A stretch of 64,000 nucleotides of DNA, from NCBI RefSeq assembly GCF_017377735.1, contig NZ_JAFVMH010000005.1:124001-188000 (forward strand). The letters run 5' to 3'. The notes under the pieces are model-generated. The model had not been told where the DNA came from. It saw only the letters and a program-made list of their open reading frames with translations, and searched no databases. Source of the stretch: Acetobacter garciniae. GTDB lineage: Bacteria; Pseudomonadota; Alphaproteobacteria; Acetobacterales; Acetobacteraceae. Of the stretch, positions 41,672 to 50,444 are shown one piece after another; the first letter of the stretch is position 1, and every line of letters starts with the position of its first letter. A program made the position numbers and the translations under genes.

Positions 41672-42331
41672 TCAGGCGCCGGGCGAGGCCTGGGTGCCAT
41701 TGGCCTGTGCCTGCTGCCGGGCGGCTTGCAGGGCCTGTTTGGTCAGTCTTTTTTCGTTCTTCTTCAAAAACGCGCCGGTGGCGATCAAGCCGATCACGGT
41801 GGCGACCCCGATCGCTATTCCGGCCGGGCCCGATACCTGCGAAATACGCCGGCCCAGCATGTAGGTGCCCAGCGCATAACCGCCCGCCCAGCACGTTCCC
41901 CCCAGCGCGTTGAAGATCATGAATTCCGGCCAGCGCATGCGGCATGCCCCCGCAAGCACCGCCACAAAGACACGAACGACCGAGACAAACCGCCCCACAA
42001 AGACGATCGCATTGCCATGGCGGCTGAACAGATACTGGCCCAGGATCAGCCGGTCATGGGTCAGGCCCACACGCGGCCCATAGGTTTGCAGGAGCGGAAA
42101 GCCCACGCGCCGTCCGATCAGAAAGCCGAAATTATCGCCGATGATCGCCCCGGCGATTGCTGCCAGCGCCACCCCCTGAATGGCAAGATGGTGCGTTTTC
42201 AGGCAATATAGTGAGGCGGTGATGATACAGGCTTCAGCCGGGACGGGCAGACCCATGCTTTCCATCATGACTATCAGGGTTACGATGCCATAGCCGTAAT
42301 GCTGAAGCAGATGATCAAGGTGGTGAAGCAG
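41672..42331 (-). CDS. DedA family membrane protein (probable CTG start)
   Basis: A DedA/SNARE-associated-type protein (219 residues from the CTG) with GLPVPAE, the GAIIGDNFGFLIGRRVG segment and VFVGRFVSVVRVFVAVLAG, the conserved Arg/Gly-rich core. The family acts in membrane lipid flipping and envelope homeostasis. The first ATG (42266-42268) starts in the middle of the conserved N-terminal helix. In frame upstream lie 21 codons reading LLHHLDHLLQHYGYGIVTLIV, typical DedA sequence, before a TAA at 42335-42337; the only initiator there is a CTG at 42329-42331, with GAGGA (42341-42345) nine bases away. Confidence 0.8.
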   Translation of the reverse strand: MLHHLDHLLQHYGYGIVTLIVMMESMGLPVPAEACIITASLYCLKTHHLAIQGVALAAIAGAIIGDNFGFLIGRRVGFPLLQTYGPRVGLTHDRLILGQYLFSRHGNAIVFVGRFVSVVRVFVAVLAGACRMRWPEFMIFNALGGTCWAGGYALGTYMLGRRISQVSGPAGIAIGVATVIGLIATGAFLKKNEKRLTKQALQAARQQAQANGTQASPGA

Positions 42332-42642
42332 CGGTTAACGTCCTCATCTATGCACATGCGGCACAACTGCCCCTTTATGGGGCGGATGGCAGAATGGAGC
42401 AATGTGCACGGCGGGGAAAGGTGCCCTGCCTGCATGGCTGCCTTTCTGCCTGTCCTGTCCGTGATGCAGGGCATTCCGCATACGGCCCGGGGCGGGCAGG
42501 GGCTGTTAGGTATGGCGCGTTATCCCCAATGGCCGCAGCATGGGGCCGCACTGAAAGCGTAATGGAACAGGGCTGCGGGTTTGTGCGGCTGTTCAGCCCC
42601 CGCTGTGCTGCTCTATTCCGGGTACGGGTTGCTTGGGGAAAA
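42332..42642. other. intergenic region upstream of dedA
   Basis: No convincing gene in these 311 bases, which lie between the sulfotransferase stop and the dedA start, both on the minus strand. A short GCCCC/GGGGC stem sits near 42369-42383 and a GC-rich block with partial repeats near 42570-42600. The dedA promoter is expected here but none is obvious. Confidence 0.5.
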
Positions 42643-43461
42643 TCAGGCCAGGTGCTGTCGCAGCGCTTCGTCGCTGGCGTAGAATTTCAGGATCCGGGCC
42701 CGCTGTTGGTCGGTCACCCGAAAGGTCCGGCGGTCCGTTTTGTTGATGACGGGAATTGTCTGGTGCACCAGCGCTGGAATGGAGGCGGATATCTTGTCCA
42801 TGCGGGAAATGTCGATCAGGAAATCCACATCGATCGCCCCGTATTTATCGCATATATACCACGATTGCGGCCGAAAGACGTGGTCCAGCTTGTAATAGCT
42901 CCCGGCATTTTCCAGCATGTCGAGCGCGGCATCGATATTTTTCAGGGCCATGTGTTTTTTCTGGAACGCCGGGCTGATCTTGACTTCCGCCGTGCCACCC
43001 TTGCGGGCAAAGTCATAGGCGGACAGAAAACGGTCGACCGGATCACGCCAGATCGCAAAACGGACGATCTGATCCGAGAACAGTTCCCGCGCCACATGCC
43101 GGTAATAACGCACACTCTCATGCCGCATGGATTCCCCATATAGCAGCCTGCTGATGGATGTACCGGCATTTTTGGGAACGTGAATGAACAGCGTCTGGGC
43201 TGTCTTTATTTTTTGCAGGCGAAGACATCGCCTTTTTCCAAGCGGAAGGGAAACGCCCCGCTCTGCCGCACGTTCATGTACATCCCGGAATTCCTGAATG
43301 CCCAGCATCCGGCTTGCAAGCGATTTCAGCACCGTTACGGGCAGGCCCTGTGCTTTCGCACCTTTTACGGGCAGATGGGAATCTGCGCCCCGCAAGCCCG
43401 ATAACGGACGGGCCCCGAAGTCGGGCGATACAAGATTTTGGTCTGCCTTGGTGTATAGCAT
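42643..43461 (-). CDS. sulfotransferase family protein
   Basis: A 272-residue protein with the two PAPS-binding signatures of the sulfotransferase (family 2-like) fold: the 5'-phosphosulfate loop IHVPKNAGTSISRLLY at 93-108 and the 3'-phosphate segment RFAIWRDPVDRFLSAY around 130-145. It would transfer sulfate to a carbohydrate or other acceptor; the acceptor is unknown. No signal peptide is seen. I chose the ATG at 43459-43461 because AAGG lies six bases upstream. No sulfate-activation or polysaccharide gene is adjacent, so it stands as an orphan. Confidence 0.82.
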   Translation of the reverse strand: MLYTKADQNLVSPDFGARPLSGLRGADSHLPVKGAKAQGLPVTVLKSLASRMLGIQEFRDVHERAAERGVSLPLGKRRCLRLQKIKTAQTLFIHVPKNAGTSISRLLYGESMRHESVRYYRHVARELFSDQIVRFAIWRDPVDRFLSAYDFARKGGTAEVKISPAFQKKHMALKNIDAALDMLENAGSYYKLDHVFRPQSWYICDKYGAIDVDFLIDISRMDKISASIPALVHQTIPVINKTDRRTFRVTDQQRARILKFYASDEALRQHLA

Positions 43462-43587
43462 GGTCATCCTTGTGACAGGGACAGGCCTGCGCTCCGGCGC
43501 AAAGGCGAGATAAGAAAAAATGACGAGGGAACAACGAGCCGTCCTGCTCCGGATCTCTGTGCCGCCACCTTGGGCGGGCACGGAAGA

Positions 43588-44052
43588 TCAGGGTCCATGC
43601 GGGCGGCGGTGTGAAATGAGATGCGCCACCGAGCGCCTGCCCTGCGGGGTCATCTGGTTCATGGCGTCAACCAGCGCATTGTTGAAGCCACCGACAAAGG
43701 AATCCCACGCCGCCTGCCTGCGCAGCATGGCGGCATGCACCGCGCCCGCGTCGAAATTCGGGTCGAGCAGCAGGCGATTGAGGTCATCCTGCGCGCTCAT
43801 CAGTTCCTCACGCGCCTGGGTATAGCGCGATCCTTCCTGCTGCATCATGGTCTGGAAGATTTGTGCATCCGCGGGCGACAGGCGGGAGCCCACATGTTGG
43901 AACATATGCGTCATGACCCCGAAAGGCGGTGGCCCGTCCGGGTGATGTTCGAAATGATGGCCTATGTTGAGTGCGACAAAAAACAGGTTCAGAAGAACGG
44001 ACAGGACAAAAAGCCCGCGCCAGATGCTCGATATTTTCAAGAATTTTACCAT
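43588..44052 (-). CDS. membrane-anchored periplasmic metal-sensor-like protein (CnrX/ZraP type)
   Basis: A 154-residue protein with one N-terminal membrane helix (GLFVLSVLLNLFFVALNIG) followed by a His-rich patch (HHFEHHPDG) and an all-helical periplasmic domain with the LSPADAQIFQTMM... LTPQGRR-like pattern of the heavy-metal-resistance/CpxP/Spy superfamily. In characterised systems such proteins bind metal and release an ECF sigma factor through an anti-sigma partner. It overlaps the putative anti-sigma gene by 7 bp, which supports that role. Which metal or stress is sensed cannot be told. Confidence 0.75.
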   Translation of the reverse strand: MVKFLKISSIWRGLFVLSVLLNLFFVALNIGHHFEHHPDGPPPFGVMTHMFQHVGSRLSPADAQIFQTMMQQEGSRYTQAREELMSAQDDLNRLLLDPNFDAGAVHAAMLRRQAAWDSFVGGFNNALVDAMNQMTPQGRRSVAHLISHRRPHGP

Positions 44053-44534
44053 GTGCCGCCTACCAGGGCAGAAGTGAGCAGGGAACTGAACAGGTCGGCC
44101 GATGTGCTGGTGGTGGGTTTCCACCCTAGCCAGAACCCGCTTATGGCGGCGGCCCCGGCCCCCAGGGCTATAACTCCCCAGCGCAGGGTGGCGCGCCGCC
44201 TTGCCGAGCCCACCCGGGCAAGCAGACGCGACAGGGTCCACCACGCGGAACGTGCCTGCTGTTTGTGGGAGATTTTTTCCCCCACGATCAGGCTCAGCCG
44301 CATGACGGCGGCATCGGGCTTTTCAAGCTCGGTCTGCTGGTCGTAAAGCGCCTGGTCCGCCGCAAAGGCACCGGAAAGCAGGGTATCGACCTCCTGCTGG
44401 GCGGCAAGCAGCGCGCGCGCCTGCGGGGATGACGCCAGCAGGGCCGCCGCTTTCTCACGCTCGGCTTCAGGCCACCGCGACAGGGACGCCCCGTAGGTTT
44501 CGGCCAGGATCTTGAAGCGTTCATGACTGAACAT
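44046..44534 (-). CDS. putative anti-sigma factor (single-pass membrane protein)
   Basis: A 162-residue protein with a cytoplasmic N-terminal region of about 115 residues (FKILAETYGASLSRWPEAER, then an Ala/Glu-rich helical part) and one membrane helix (WGVIALGAGAAAISGFWLGW), ending in a short periplasmic tail. I do not recognise a named domain. Its place between the ECF sigma gene (12-bp gap) and the sensor gene (overlap), and the topology, point to an anti-sigma factor like CnrY. Alternatively it may be an unrelated small membrane protein. Confidence 0.6.
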   Translation of the reverse strand: MFSHERFKILAETYGASLSRWPEAEREKAAALLASSPQARALLAAQQEVDTLLSGAFAADQALYDQQTELEKPDAAVMRLSLIVGEKISHKQQARSAWWTLSRLLARVGSARRRATLRWGVIALGAGAAAISGFWLGWKPTTSTSADLFSSLLTSALVGGTW

Positions 44535-44546
44535 GGGACTGTTTCC

Positions 44547-45122
44547 TTACCGGCTGCTGTCTGGTTTCAGCCGCGTGCGCAAAAAGGCCCGGCCCCGGGC
44601 CAGCAGGCGTTCCACCGCCTTTTTGGACAGGCCAAGGCGGCGGGCAGTCTCGGCCCCCGACAGGCCTTCGTCATAAACCAGTGAAAGGGCTGCCTGCTGG
44701 CGGACGGGCAGGGCATGCAGGGCTTGCAGCAGGGCGTGGCGCTGTTCGCGGGTTTCGATCTGGCGGTCGGCTATGGGGCTGTCATCGGCCCTGTCGAAAT
44801 CCGCGGGCAGCGGGGTTGTGCGCAGGGTTTGTGCGCGGCGATGCTGGTCGAGGCTGAGATTGACGATAATGCGGTAAAGCCAGGTGGTGAACTGTGCACG
44901 GGATGGGTCGAAATGTCTTGCATGTGTCCAGGCTTTTACAAAGGCGTCCTGAACGATATCCTCCGCCGCTTCTAAAGTGTCCGTGAAACGGGCTGCCGTT
45001 CTCAGGGCGTAGGCCCCATGGCGCAGGACAATCAGCCTGAAGGCGTCCTGGTCGCCAGAGCCGGACCATTCAAGAAGTTGCTCATCCGATGCCGCGCTAT
45101 AGCGTCGGACCTGATCCGCCAT
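44547..45122 (-). CDS. ECF-type RNA polymerase sigma factor
   Basis: A 191-residue sigma-70 family protein with region 2 (DAFRLIVLRHGAYALRTAARF... EAAEDIVQDAFVKAWTHA... FTTWLYRIIVNLSLDQHR) and region 4 (LPVRQQAALSLVYDEGLSGAETARRLGLSKKAVERLLARGRAFL), and no region 1.1 or 3, as in ECF sigmas. The start at 45122 has GGGAG seven bases upstream; a longer in-frame start would add 29 unconserved residues. It is the first gene of a three-gene unit with a putative anti-sigma and a periplasmic sensor. The regulon is unknown. Confidence 0.93.
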   Translation of the reverse strand: MADQVRRYSAASDEQLLEWSGSGDQDAFRLIVLRHGAYALRTAARFTDTLEAAEDIVQDAFVKAWTHARHFDPSRAQFTTWLYRIIVNLSLDQHRRAQTLRTTPLPADFDRADDSPIADRQIETREQRHALLQALHALPVRQQAALSLVYDEGLSGAETARRLGLSKKAVERLLARGRAFLRTRLKPDSSR

Positions 45123-45352
45123 GGGCCGCTCCCTTGTCTGCTGTCCACAAGGCGTCGCATACTTCACAAACTGGTTTGCAATCGTATAACTGGGAAACTG
45201 TTCGGCCATTGTTCACATACTGTGCTTGGTATCACAGACTGATACGCACAGGCAGGCCCAATCCCCCGCGCCCGGCGGGCACAAAATATCTCCCCGCCGG
45301 AATGCGTATTTTCCGGCTGGCGCAAAAGAGCCGGGAGGGAGTGCAGGGCTGC

Positions 45353-46081
45353 CTACAGGGGCGCATCCACCAGCAGGACGACCGATGTCTCCCGCGCGAT
45401 GGCGACAAGGCTGGTCTCGTTTTCCAATGCTGCGGCGTCACCCTTGGCCAGCAGCGCATCCCCCAGGCTGACCTGGCCGGAGACCACCACAAGGTAGAGC
45501 GCACGCCCCGGCGTGGTGCTGTAGGCCGCCCCTTCATTCTGCACGATCTCGGCATGCAGCAGCCGGGCGCGGGCCCGCAGGGTAAGCGGGGCTCCATCCG
45601 TTACGGTTTGGGTTTCTTCCGGGTCGTCTTCGGGAAAACCCGATGCCACGATCCTGAACCCGCTATTATCCGCTTGCGCGGGGGCGGGCCTGACTTCCTG
45701 CGTGGGTTCCCCCCCTTCCGTATCGGGCAAAACCCAGAACTGGAAGAAGGTTGTATCCGCACGCGCATGCCAGTCCAGCGAACGGCAGCCCCCGGCGGTG
45801 CTGACGGCATGCAGCCCGCCGCCCTGGATCGCCTCGTCCGGCAGGCCTTCGACCGATGTTGTCAGCACGCCGTGTTCCACCCAGGTCAGGATATCCATCT
45901 CCTGTTCGGCGCCGAGCGTATAATGCTGCCCTGCGGGAATATGTCCCGCATTGACCACGCGCAGCCGCCCTTCATGCTCGTGTCCGGGCTCGATACTGGT
46001 GGCGAAGGAAAAATAGCAGTCCAGTTCGACCGGGCCAGACTGGATGACACCTCGCGTTGCGGCGCGCCGGATGCTGATCAT
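45353..46081 (-). CDS. pirin-like bicupin protein
   Basis: A 242-residue two-cupin protein of the pirin/YhaK type. The second cupin follows the usual pattern (ALYLVVVSGQVSLGDALLAKGDAAAL). In the first cupin the HPH-type metal ligands are not seen: where the family has H-P-H-x-x-x-E it reads TLGAEQEMD, so metal binding and quercetinase-like activity are doubtful. The start MISIRRAATRG at 46081 has AGGA six bases upstream and lies 8 bp after the efflux outer-membrane-factor gene, so it is part of that operon. Confidence 0.8.
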   Translation of the reverse strand: MISIRRAATRGVIQSGPVELDCYFSFATSIEPGHEHEGRLRVVNAGHIPAGQHYTLGAEQEMDILTWVEHGVLTTSVEGLPDEAIQGGGLHAVSTAGGCRSLDWHARADTTFFQFWVLPDTEGGEPTQEVRPAPAQADNSGFRIVASGFPEDDPEETQTVTDGAPLTLRARARLLHAEIVQNEGAAYSTTPGRALYLVVVSGQVSLGDALLAKGDAAALENETSLVAIARETSVVLLVDAPL

Positions 46082-46089
46082 GTCTGGTC

Positions 46090-47628
46090 CTATCCCCGTT
46101 TGGGCTGGGTTGTGGGGTAAAGACGTTCCCACCCGCCGCCAAGGGCGCGATACACATGGGTGAGGGAGCCCGCAACACTGGTGGTGGCATCCACCAGCGC
46201 ATTCTGCGATGCAAGAAGCGCGTTCTGCATGGTCAGCACGTTCAGGAAGTCGGACGCCCCCTGCACATACTGGGCCTGGGCGGTCTGCACGGCAATTTCG
46301 TTCTCATGCACGGCTTCGGCCAGCCGGTCGCGCTGGTTCTGGGCGGCCGTAAAATCGGCCAGCGCGTCATCGATTTCCTGCCACGCCTTCAATACCGTGC
46401 GCTGGAACATGACCGCGGCTTCCTGCTGCTGGGCCTTGCGCAGGTGCAGTTGCCCCGTCAGCCGTCCGCCCTCAAAAATCGGCAGGGTGGCGGTGGGGCC
46501 AAAGCCGTACTGGCGGGACGCCCACGAACCCAGGCCGCTGAACTGCAGCGCCTGCACGTCCAGGCTGCCGGACAGGGTAATGCGCGGGAAGAAATCGGCC
46601 ACAGCCACGCCAATGCTGGCGGTGGCGGCATGCAGTCTGTCGGCCGCCATGCGGATATCGGGCCGCCGTTCCGCAAGTTCGGATGGCAGGCCCACGGGCA
46701 CGCTTGGCGGGGTGGGCGGAATGGCGGCGGGCTTGCCCAGTTCGGCGTCCAGCGCGCCGGGTTCACGCGCGACCAGAAAGCTCAGCGCGTTCAGCAGGTG
46801 GACTTCCTGGCTTTTAAGCGGGGCAAGGCGGGATTCGAAGTCGTGCAACTGGCCGGTGGAATCCGCCACGTCCAGCCGGGTGGCGGCACCCTGTTCAAAA
46901 CGCAGGGTCGTCAGCCGCACGCTATGGCGCGCGATGTCGATATTATGTTCCACAATGCCGATATGCGACTGCACCCCGCGTAGCGCGATATAATCCTGGG
47001 CTGTCTCGGCCATCAGCGAGACCAGGATATCGCGGCGCATATCCTCGGTTTCCTGCATGGCGGCGGTGGCGGCTTCCACCTGGCGGCGCACATGGCCCCA
47101 CAGATCCACCTCCCACGATGCGCTCATGCCATATTGCGGCAGGTTGAAGGACGGGTTGCCCACGCTGCCGGGCAATGCGGTCGGGCCAAAGCCCTGCGTG
47201 CCGCTGGCGATGGAGCCCGCGGGTTCGCGTTCCATGACGCCAAGCAGGCCAAGAATACCGTTGGTGCTGGCGCGTTCGCGTGCGTAGGAGGCATTGGCCT
47301 CGGCGTGGGGAAACTGCGCGGCACTGGCAATGCGCCGTTCGGCCGTGCTTTCGGCCAGCCGCAGGGAGGCGGCCTTGAGGTCGAGATTGGCGCAGGCCAC
47401 GTCCTGCTCCAGCCGGGACAGGATGGGATCGTGAAACACGTTCCACCATGCCGGATCGCTTGAAGCCGTGACAGGCCGGCTGGCCTCGGGCGGCAGGGTC
47501 TGGCGCCACGCGGCGGGCGCCTTGACCTGCGGCTTGTGAAAATCGGGCCCGACGGTGCAGGCGGCAAGGGCCAGAACCGGCAGGGCCAGGAACGCCCTGG
47601 AGCGTTGCAAGCGGTTACTGCCAGACAT
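46090..47628 (-). CDS. outer-membrane efflux lipoprotein (NodT/OprM family)
   Basis: A 512-residue TolC-type outer-membrane channel. The signal peptide ends with LALAACTVGPDF, a good lipobox with lipidated Cys at about residue 24. Repeats of the family are visible: WWNVFHDPILSRLEQ, SASWEVDLWGHVRRQ, LAERRPDIRMAADRLHAATASIG and QGASDFLNVL. It overlaps the adaptor gene by 14 bp. It gives the pump its own exit, distinct from the OMF of the RND operon at 23118. Confidence 0.93.
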   Translation of the reverse strand: MSGSNRLQRSRAFLALPVLALAACTVGPDFHKPQVKAPAAWRQTLPPEASRPVTASSDPAWWNVFHDPILSRLEQDVACANLDLKAASLRLAESTAERRIASAAQFPHAEANASYARERASTNGILGLLGVMEREPAGSIASGTQGFGPTALPGSVGNPSFNLPQYGMSASWEVDLWGHVRRQVEAATAAMQETEDMRRDILVSLMAETAQDYIALRGVQSHIGIVEHNIDIARHSVRLTTLRFEQGAATRLDVADSTGQLHDFESRLAPLKSQEVHLLNALSFLVAREPGALDAELGKPAAIPPTPPSVPVGLPSELAERRPDIRMAADRLHAATASIGVAVADFFPRITLSGSLDVQALQFSGLGSWASRQYGFGPTATLPIFEGGRLTGQLHLRKAQQQEAAVMFQRTVLKAWQEIDDALADFTAAQNQRDRLAEAVHENEIAVQTAQAQYVQGASDFLNVLTMQNALLASQNALVDATTSVAGSLTHVYRALGGGWERLYPTTQPKRG

Positions 47629-48691
47629 AACGCGCATCCCCGGCATGGGCCCCTTCCGGCGTGGAGGCTGTGTCGATGCTGACTTCCACCGACATGCCAA
47701 CGCGCACCTTCTCGGCCAGGGGCTGGCCTGCATCGAATGTCAGCTTGACGGGAATACGCTGCACCACCTTTGTAAAGTTGCCGGTGGCGTTGTCGGGCTG
47801 GATGGGCGCGAAGGCAACGCCCGTCGCCGGGGCCAGGGAGTCCACATGCGCCTTGAGCGGATGGCCGGGAAAGGTATCGACCCAGACCGTGGCACGCTGG
47901 CCGGTCTGCACCTTTGTCAGTTGGGTTTCCTGGAAATTGGCCAGGATATAGGCGGCCTGGGTGGGAACCACGGCCAGAATCCCCGTGCCGGGATGCACAT
48001 AGGCCCCCACGCGCACGCCGCGTTCGCCCACCGTGCCATCCACCGGGGCGGGAATGGTGCAGTAGGACAGGTTGAGTTCGGCCTGCTTGGCATTGCCCTG
48101 TGCGCGGGCCAGCGCACCACGGGCATGTTCGAGCTGGCCCTTGAGCACCTCCACCTGGCGGATCGCCGCATCGACCCCGGCCTGATCGCGCGCCATGGCG
48201 GCGGCCACTTCCTTTTCGCGCGATTCCGATGCCTGTTTCTGCTCCACAGTGCCAGCGCCACCGGTGGAAAGGGTCCGATACCGTGCGGCGTTCTGGTGGG
48301 CAAAGAGCAGGTCGGCCTCATCCGCCTGCACGGCCGCGCGCGCCTGGGCGATGATGGCGTCCTGGCGGGCCAGTTCCGCCTCCAGGTTGGCGACATCGCC
48401 CTGGGCCGCCAGCAGGTTGCCACGGGCGACCTCCAGGGCCGCGCGGTAGTCGTCATCCTCAATATGGGCCAGTTCTTCCCCCGTGTGCACGCGTTCGTTG
48501 TCCTGCGCGTCCACCCGGTCGATGCGGCCCGCCACCTTGGGGGCGACGGTCGTGAAATCCGCCGTGACATAGGCGTCGTTCGTGTACTGGTCCACGCCGT
48601 TGCCGTTGATCAGGCGGGTTCCGCCCCATGCCACAAGGGCCAGGGCCGCGGCGGTGCAACCGGCGTAAAGAAGAGGCTTTCGATAAATCAT
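47615..48691 (-). CDS. emrA: EmrA-type membrane fusion protein
   Basis: A 358-residue HlyD/EmrA adaptor: one N-terminal membrane helix, then TNDAYVTADFTTVAPKVAGRI, a lipoyl half, a long coiled-coil hairpin, and APVDGTVGERGVRVGAYVHPGTG. It couples the MFS exporter emrB to the outer-membrane factor. It begins 18 bp after emrB. Symbol by family resemblance. Confidence 0.9.
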   Translation of the reverse strand: MIYRKPLLYAGCTAAALALVAWGGTRLINGNGVDQYTNDAYVTADFTTVAPKVAGRIDRVDAQDNERVHTGEELAHIEDDDYRAALEVARGNLLAAQGDVANLEAELARQDAIIAQARAAVQADEADLLFAHQNAARYRTLSTGGAGTVEQKQASESREKEVAAAMARDQAGVDAAIRQVEVLKGQLEHARGALARAQGNAKQAELNLSYCTIPAPVDGTVGERGVRVGAYVHPGTGILAVVPTQAAYILANFQETQLTKVQTGQRATVWVDTFPGHPLKAHVDSLAPATGVAFAPIQPDNATGNFTKVVQRIPVKLTFDAGQPLAEKVRVGMSVEVSIDTASTPEGAHAGDARYVWQ

Positions 48692-48709
48692 GGAGCGTGC
48701 ATTCCGGGT

Positions 48710-50347
48710 TCAGCGTGCGGGTACGGTGGGGGAGGGGGCTCGGGGCGGGTAGACGCGGTGCGGCAACACGAGGTTGAGGATCGCGTAGCCGATGCAGACC
48801 CAGACCAGCACGAAATAGATATCGGCCAGCGCGAGCACGAGCGATTGTTCATGAACATAGGTATGGAAGACCTGCAGCGCGTTGCGGGCCACATGCCCGC
48901 CATCGGGCGATGTTCCGGCAAGCTGCTGCGTAATCGGGTCCCCCATGCCCGCAAGGGCGGTCTGGTGCGTGCCGTGGTGGTCCAGCAGCATGGTGGAATG
49001 GTATTGTTCGCGGCGGCGTGAAAAAGCCGAGAACAGTGCGAAGGCCACGGCATTGGCCAGCCCCTTGAGCATGTTCACCATGCCCGAAATGAACGGCCCG
49101 TCGGCCGGCCCCATGGCCAGGGTCGCCAGCATGAGCGTGGGGATGACCGTCATGGGCTGGCCGAAAATCTGGAGAATTTGCAGCGGGTAGAAATTGTCGC
49201 GCACCCAGTCGGGTGTCAGCCACGTGCCAAGCCAGGCGGCGGCGGCCAGGCACAGCATGCCCCCGGCCAGCACGAACCGGCAGTCCACCTTGCGGCTGTT
49301 GCAGATCGCAGCAATCAGGGGAAGCATCACAAGCTGGGGCAATGCCACGACAAGGGAGACCGGGGCCGCCTGGATGGGCCGATAGCCCCGCACGGCCTGG
49401 AGATATGTGCCGGGAATATCGGCCATGAGCGCGCATATGGCCAGAATGCCCACAAGCGAGAGAAGGGAGGCCTGGATATTGCGCGACTGCCAGTACTGGA
49501 TGCGGAAATACGGGCTGGGGTGAAAGGCTTCGTTGACGACGAACACCACGAACGCCGCCCCGCCCCACAGGGTCAGGTCCGTAATGACGGGCGAGCGGAA
49601 CCAGTCCAGCCTGTCGCCCTGATAAAGGACGATCACCAGCGAACAGATGGCGGGCAGGCCCACCACAAGGCCCAGCCAGTTGAATTTCTCGAAACGTTCG
49701 AAATGCATGGGGTCGCGCGGCAGGCCATAGGCCAGCATGGCGACGGCCAGCGCGGCCATGGGAATGATCTCCCAGTACAGCCAGTGCCAGCCCACGTGCT
49801 CGAACCAGAACGCCTCCAGCGGCAGGCCCAGGTTGGGGCCGAAGGTCGCGCTCATGGCGTAGCCGCCAATACCGAACACCCGGATTTCGGGCGGGAGGTA
49901 TTTGAGCATGACGGTCATGAGCACGGGCGGCAGGCAGCCAGCCGTAAGCCCCTGGAAGGCGCGCAGGATGCACAGCGATGTCACGTCGGGCATGAACGGG
50001 GCGGGAATGGCCAGCATGGCCATGGCCGCGGTCATGAACATGGAAAAGCGATAGATCGAGAACGTCATGTAGAACCATGGCGTAAAGGCCATGGCCGCGA
50101 TGTTAAACGCTTCGTAGATCGCGATCAGCCAGGTGCCTTCGTCGTGGCCGATATGCATGGCCCCACGTATGTCGGACAGCCCGATTTCGGTCACATGCTC
50201 GTTGAACCCCGCAATATGCACGGCCAGCAGCATGCCAAGGCAGCCAATGACCGTCCGCACGCCAAAGGGCGGAATATAGGACGGAACAGGGGGGGAGGCA
50301 TGAATAACCGGGGTCACATCCGCCTGTGGGGCAACAGCACTTGTCAT
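48710..50347 (-). CDS. emrB: DHA2-family MFS multidrug exporter (EmrB-like)
   Basis: A 545-residue, 14-helix drug:H+ antiporter of the DHA2 group. Motifs of the family include IYEAFNIAAMAFTPW, the loop ending in PPEIRVFGIGGYAMSATFGPNLG and a central hydrophilic loop with DPMHFERFEKFNWLG. The C-terminal region has a soluble stretch with VFHTYVHEQSLVLA before the last helix. The start MTSAVAPQADV at 50347 is chosen by homology; an in-frame GTG at 50408-50410 also lacks a good ribosome site. It is first in the operon and divergent from the LysR gene. Confidence 0.88.
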   Translation of the reverse strand: MTSAVAPQADVTPVIHASPPVPSYIPPFGVRTVIGCLGMLLAVHIAGFNEHVTEIGLSDIRGAMHIGHDEGTWLIAIYEAFNIAAMAFTPWFYMTFSIYRFSMFMTAAMAMLAIPAPFMPDVTSLCILRAFQGLTAGCLPPVLMTVMLKYLPPEIRVFGIGGYAMSATFGPNLGLPLEAFWFEHVGWHWLYWEIIPMAALAVAMLAYGLPRDPMHFERFEKFNWLGLVVGLPAICSLVIVLYQGDRLDWFRSPVITDLTLWGGAAFVVFVVNEAFHPSPYFRIQYWQSRNIQASLLSLVGILAICALMADIPGTYLQAVRGYRPIQAAPVSLVVALPQLVMLPLIAAICNSRKVDCRFVLAGGMLCLAAAAWLGTWLTPDWVRDNFYPLQILQIFGQPMTVIPTLMLATLAMGPADGPFISGMVNMLKGLANAVAFALFSAFSRRREQYHSTMLLDHHGTHQTALAGMGDPITQQLAGTSPDGGHVARNALQVFHTYVHEQSLVLALADIYFVLVWVCIGYAILNLVLPHRVYPPRAPSPTVPAR

Positions 50348-50444
50348 GCCGCTATGTTCAAAAAAACAGGGACGCTGAAAACCCTCATTCCTGACAAACA
50401 ACGATTTCACTTTCTGGAACCATAAAGGTTGGCTCCTGCAATCA

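Noticed and set aside
42280-42474. Minus-strand 64-codon frame overlapping the dedA start
   Set aside because: Overlaps the conserved DedA N-terminus in another frame and has no family features.
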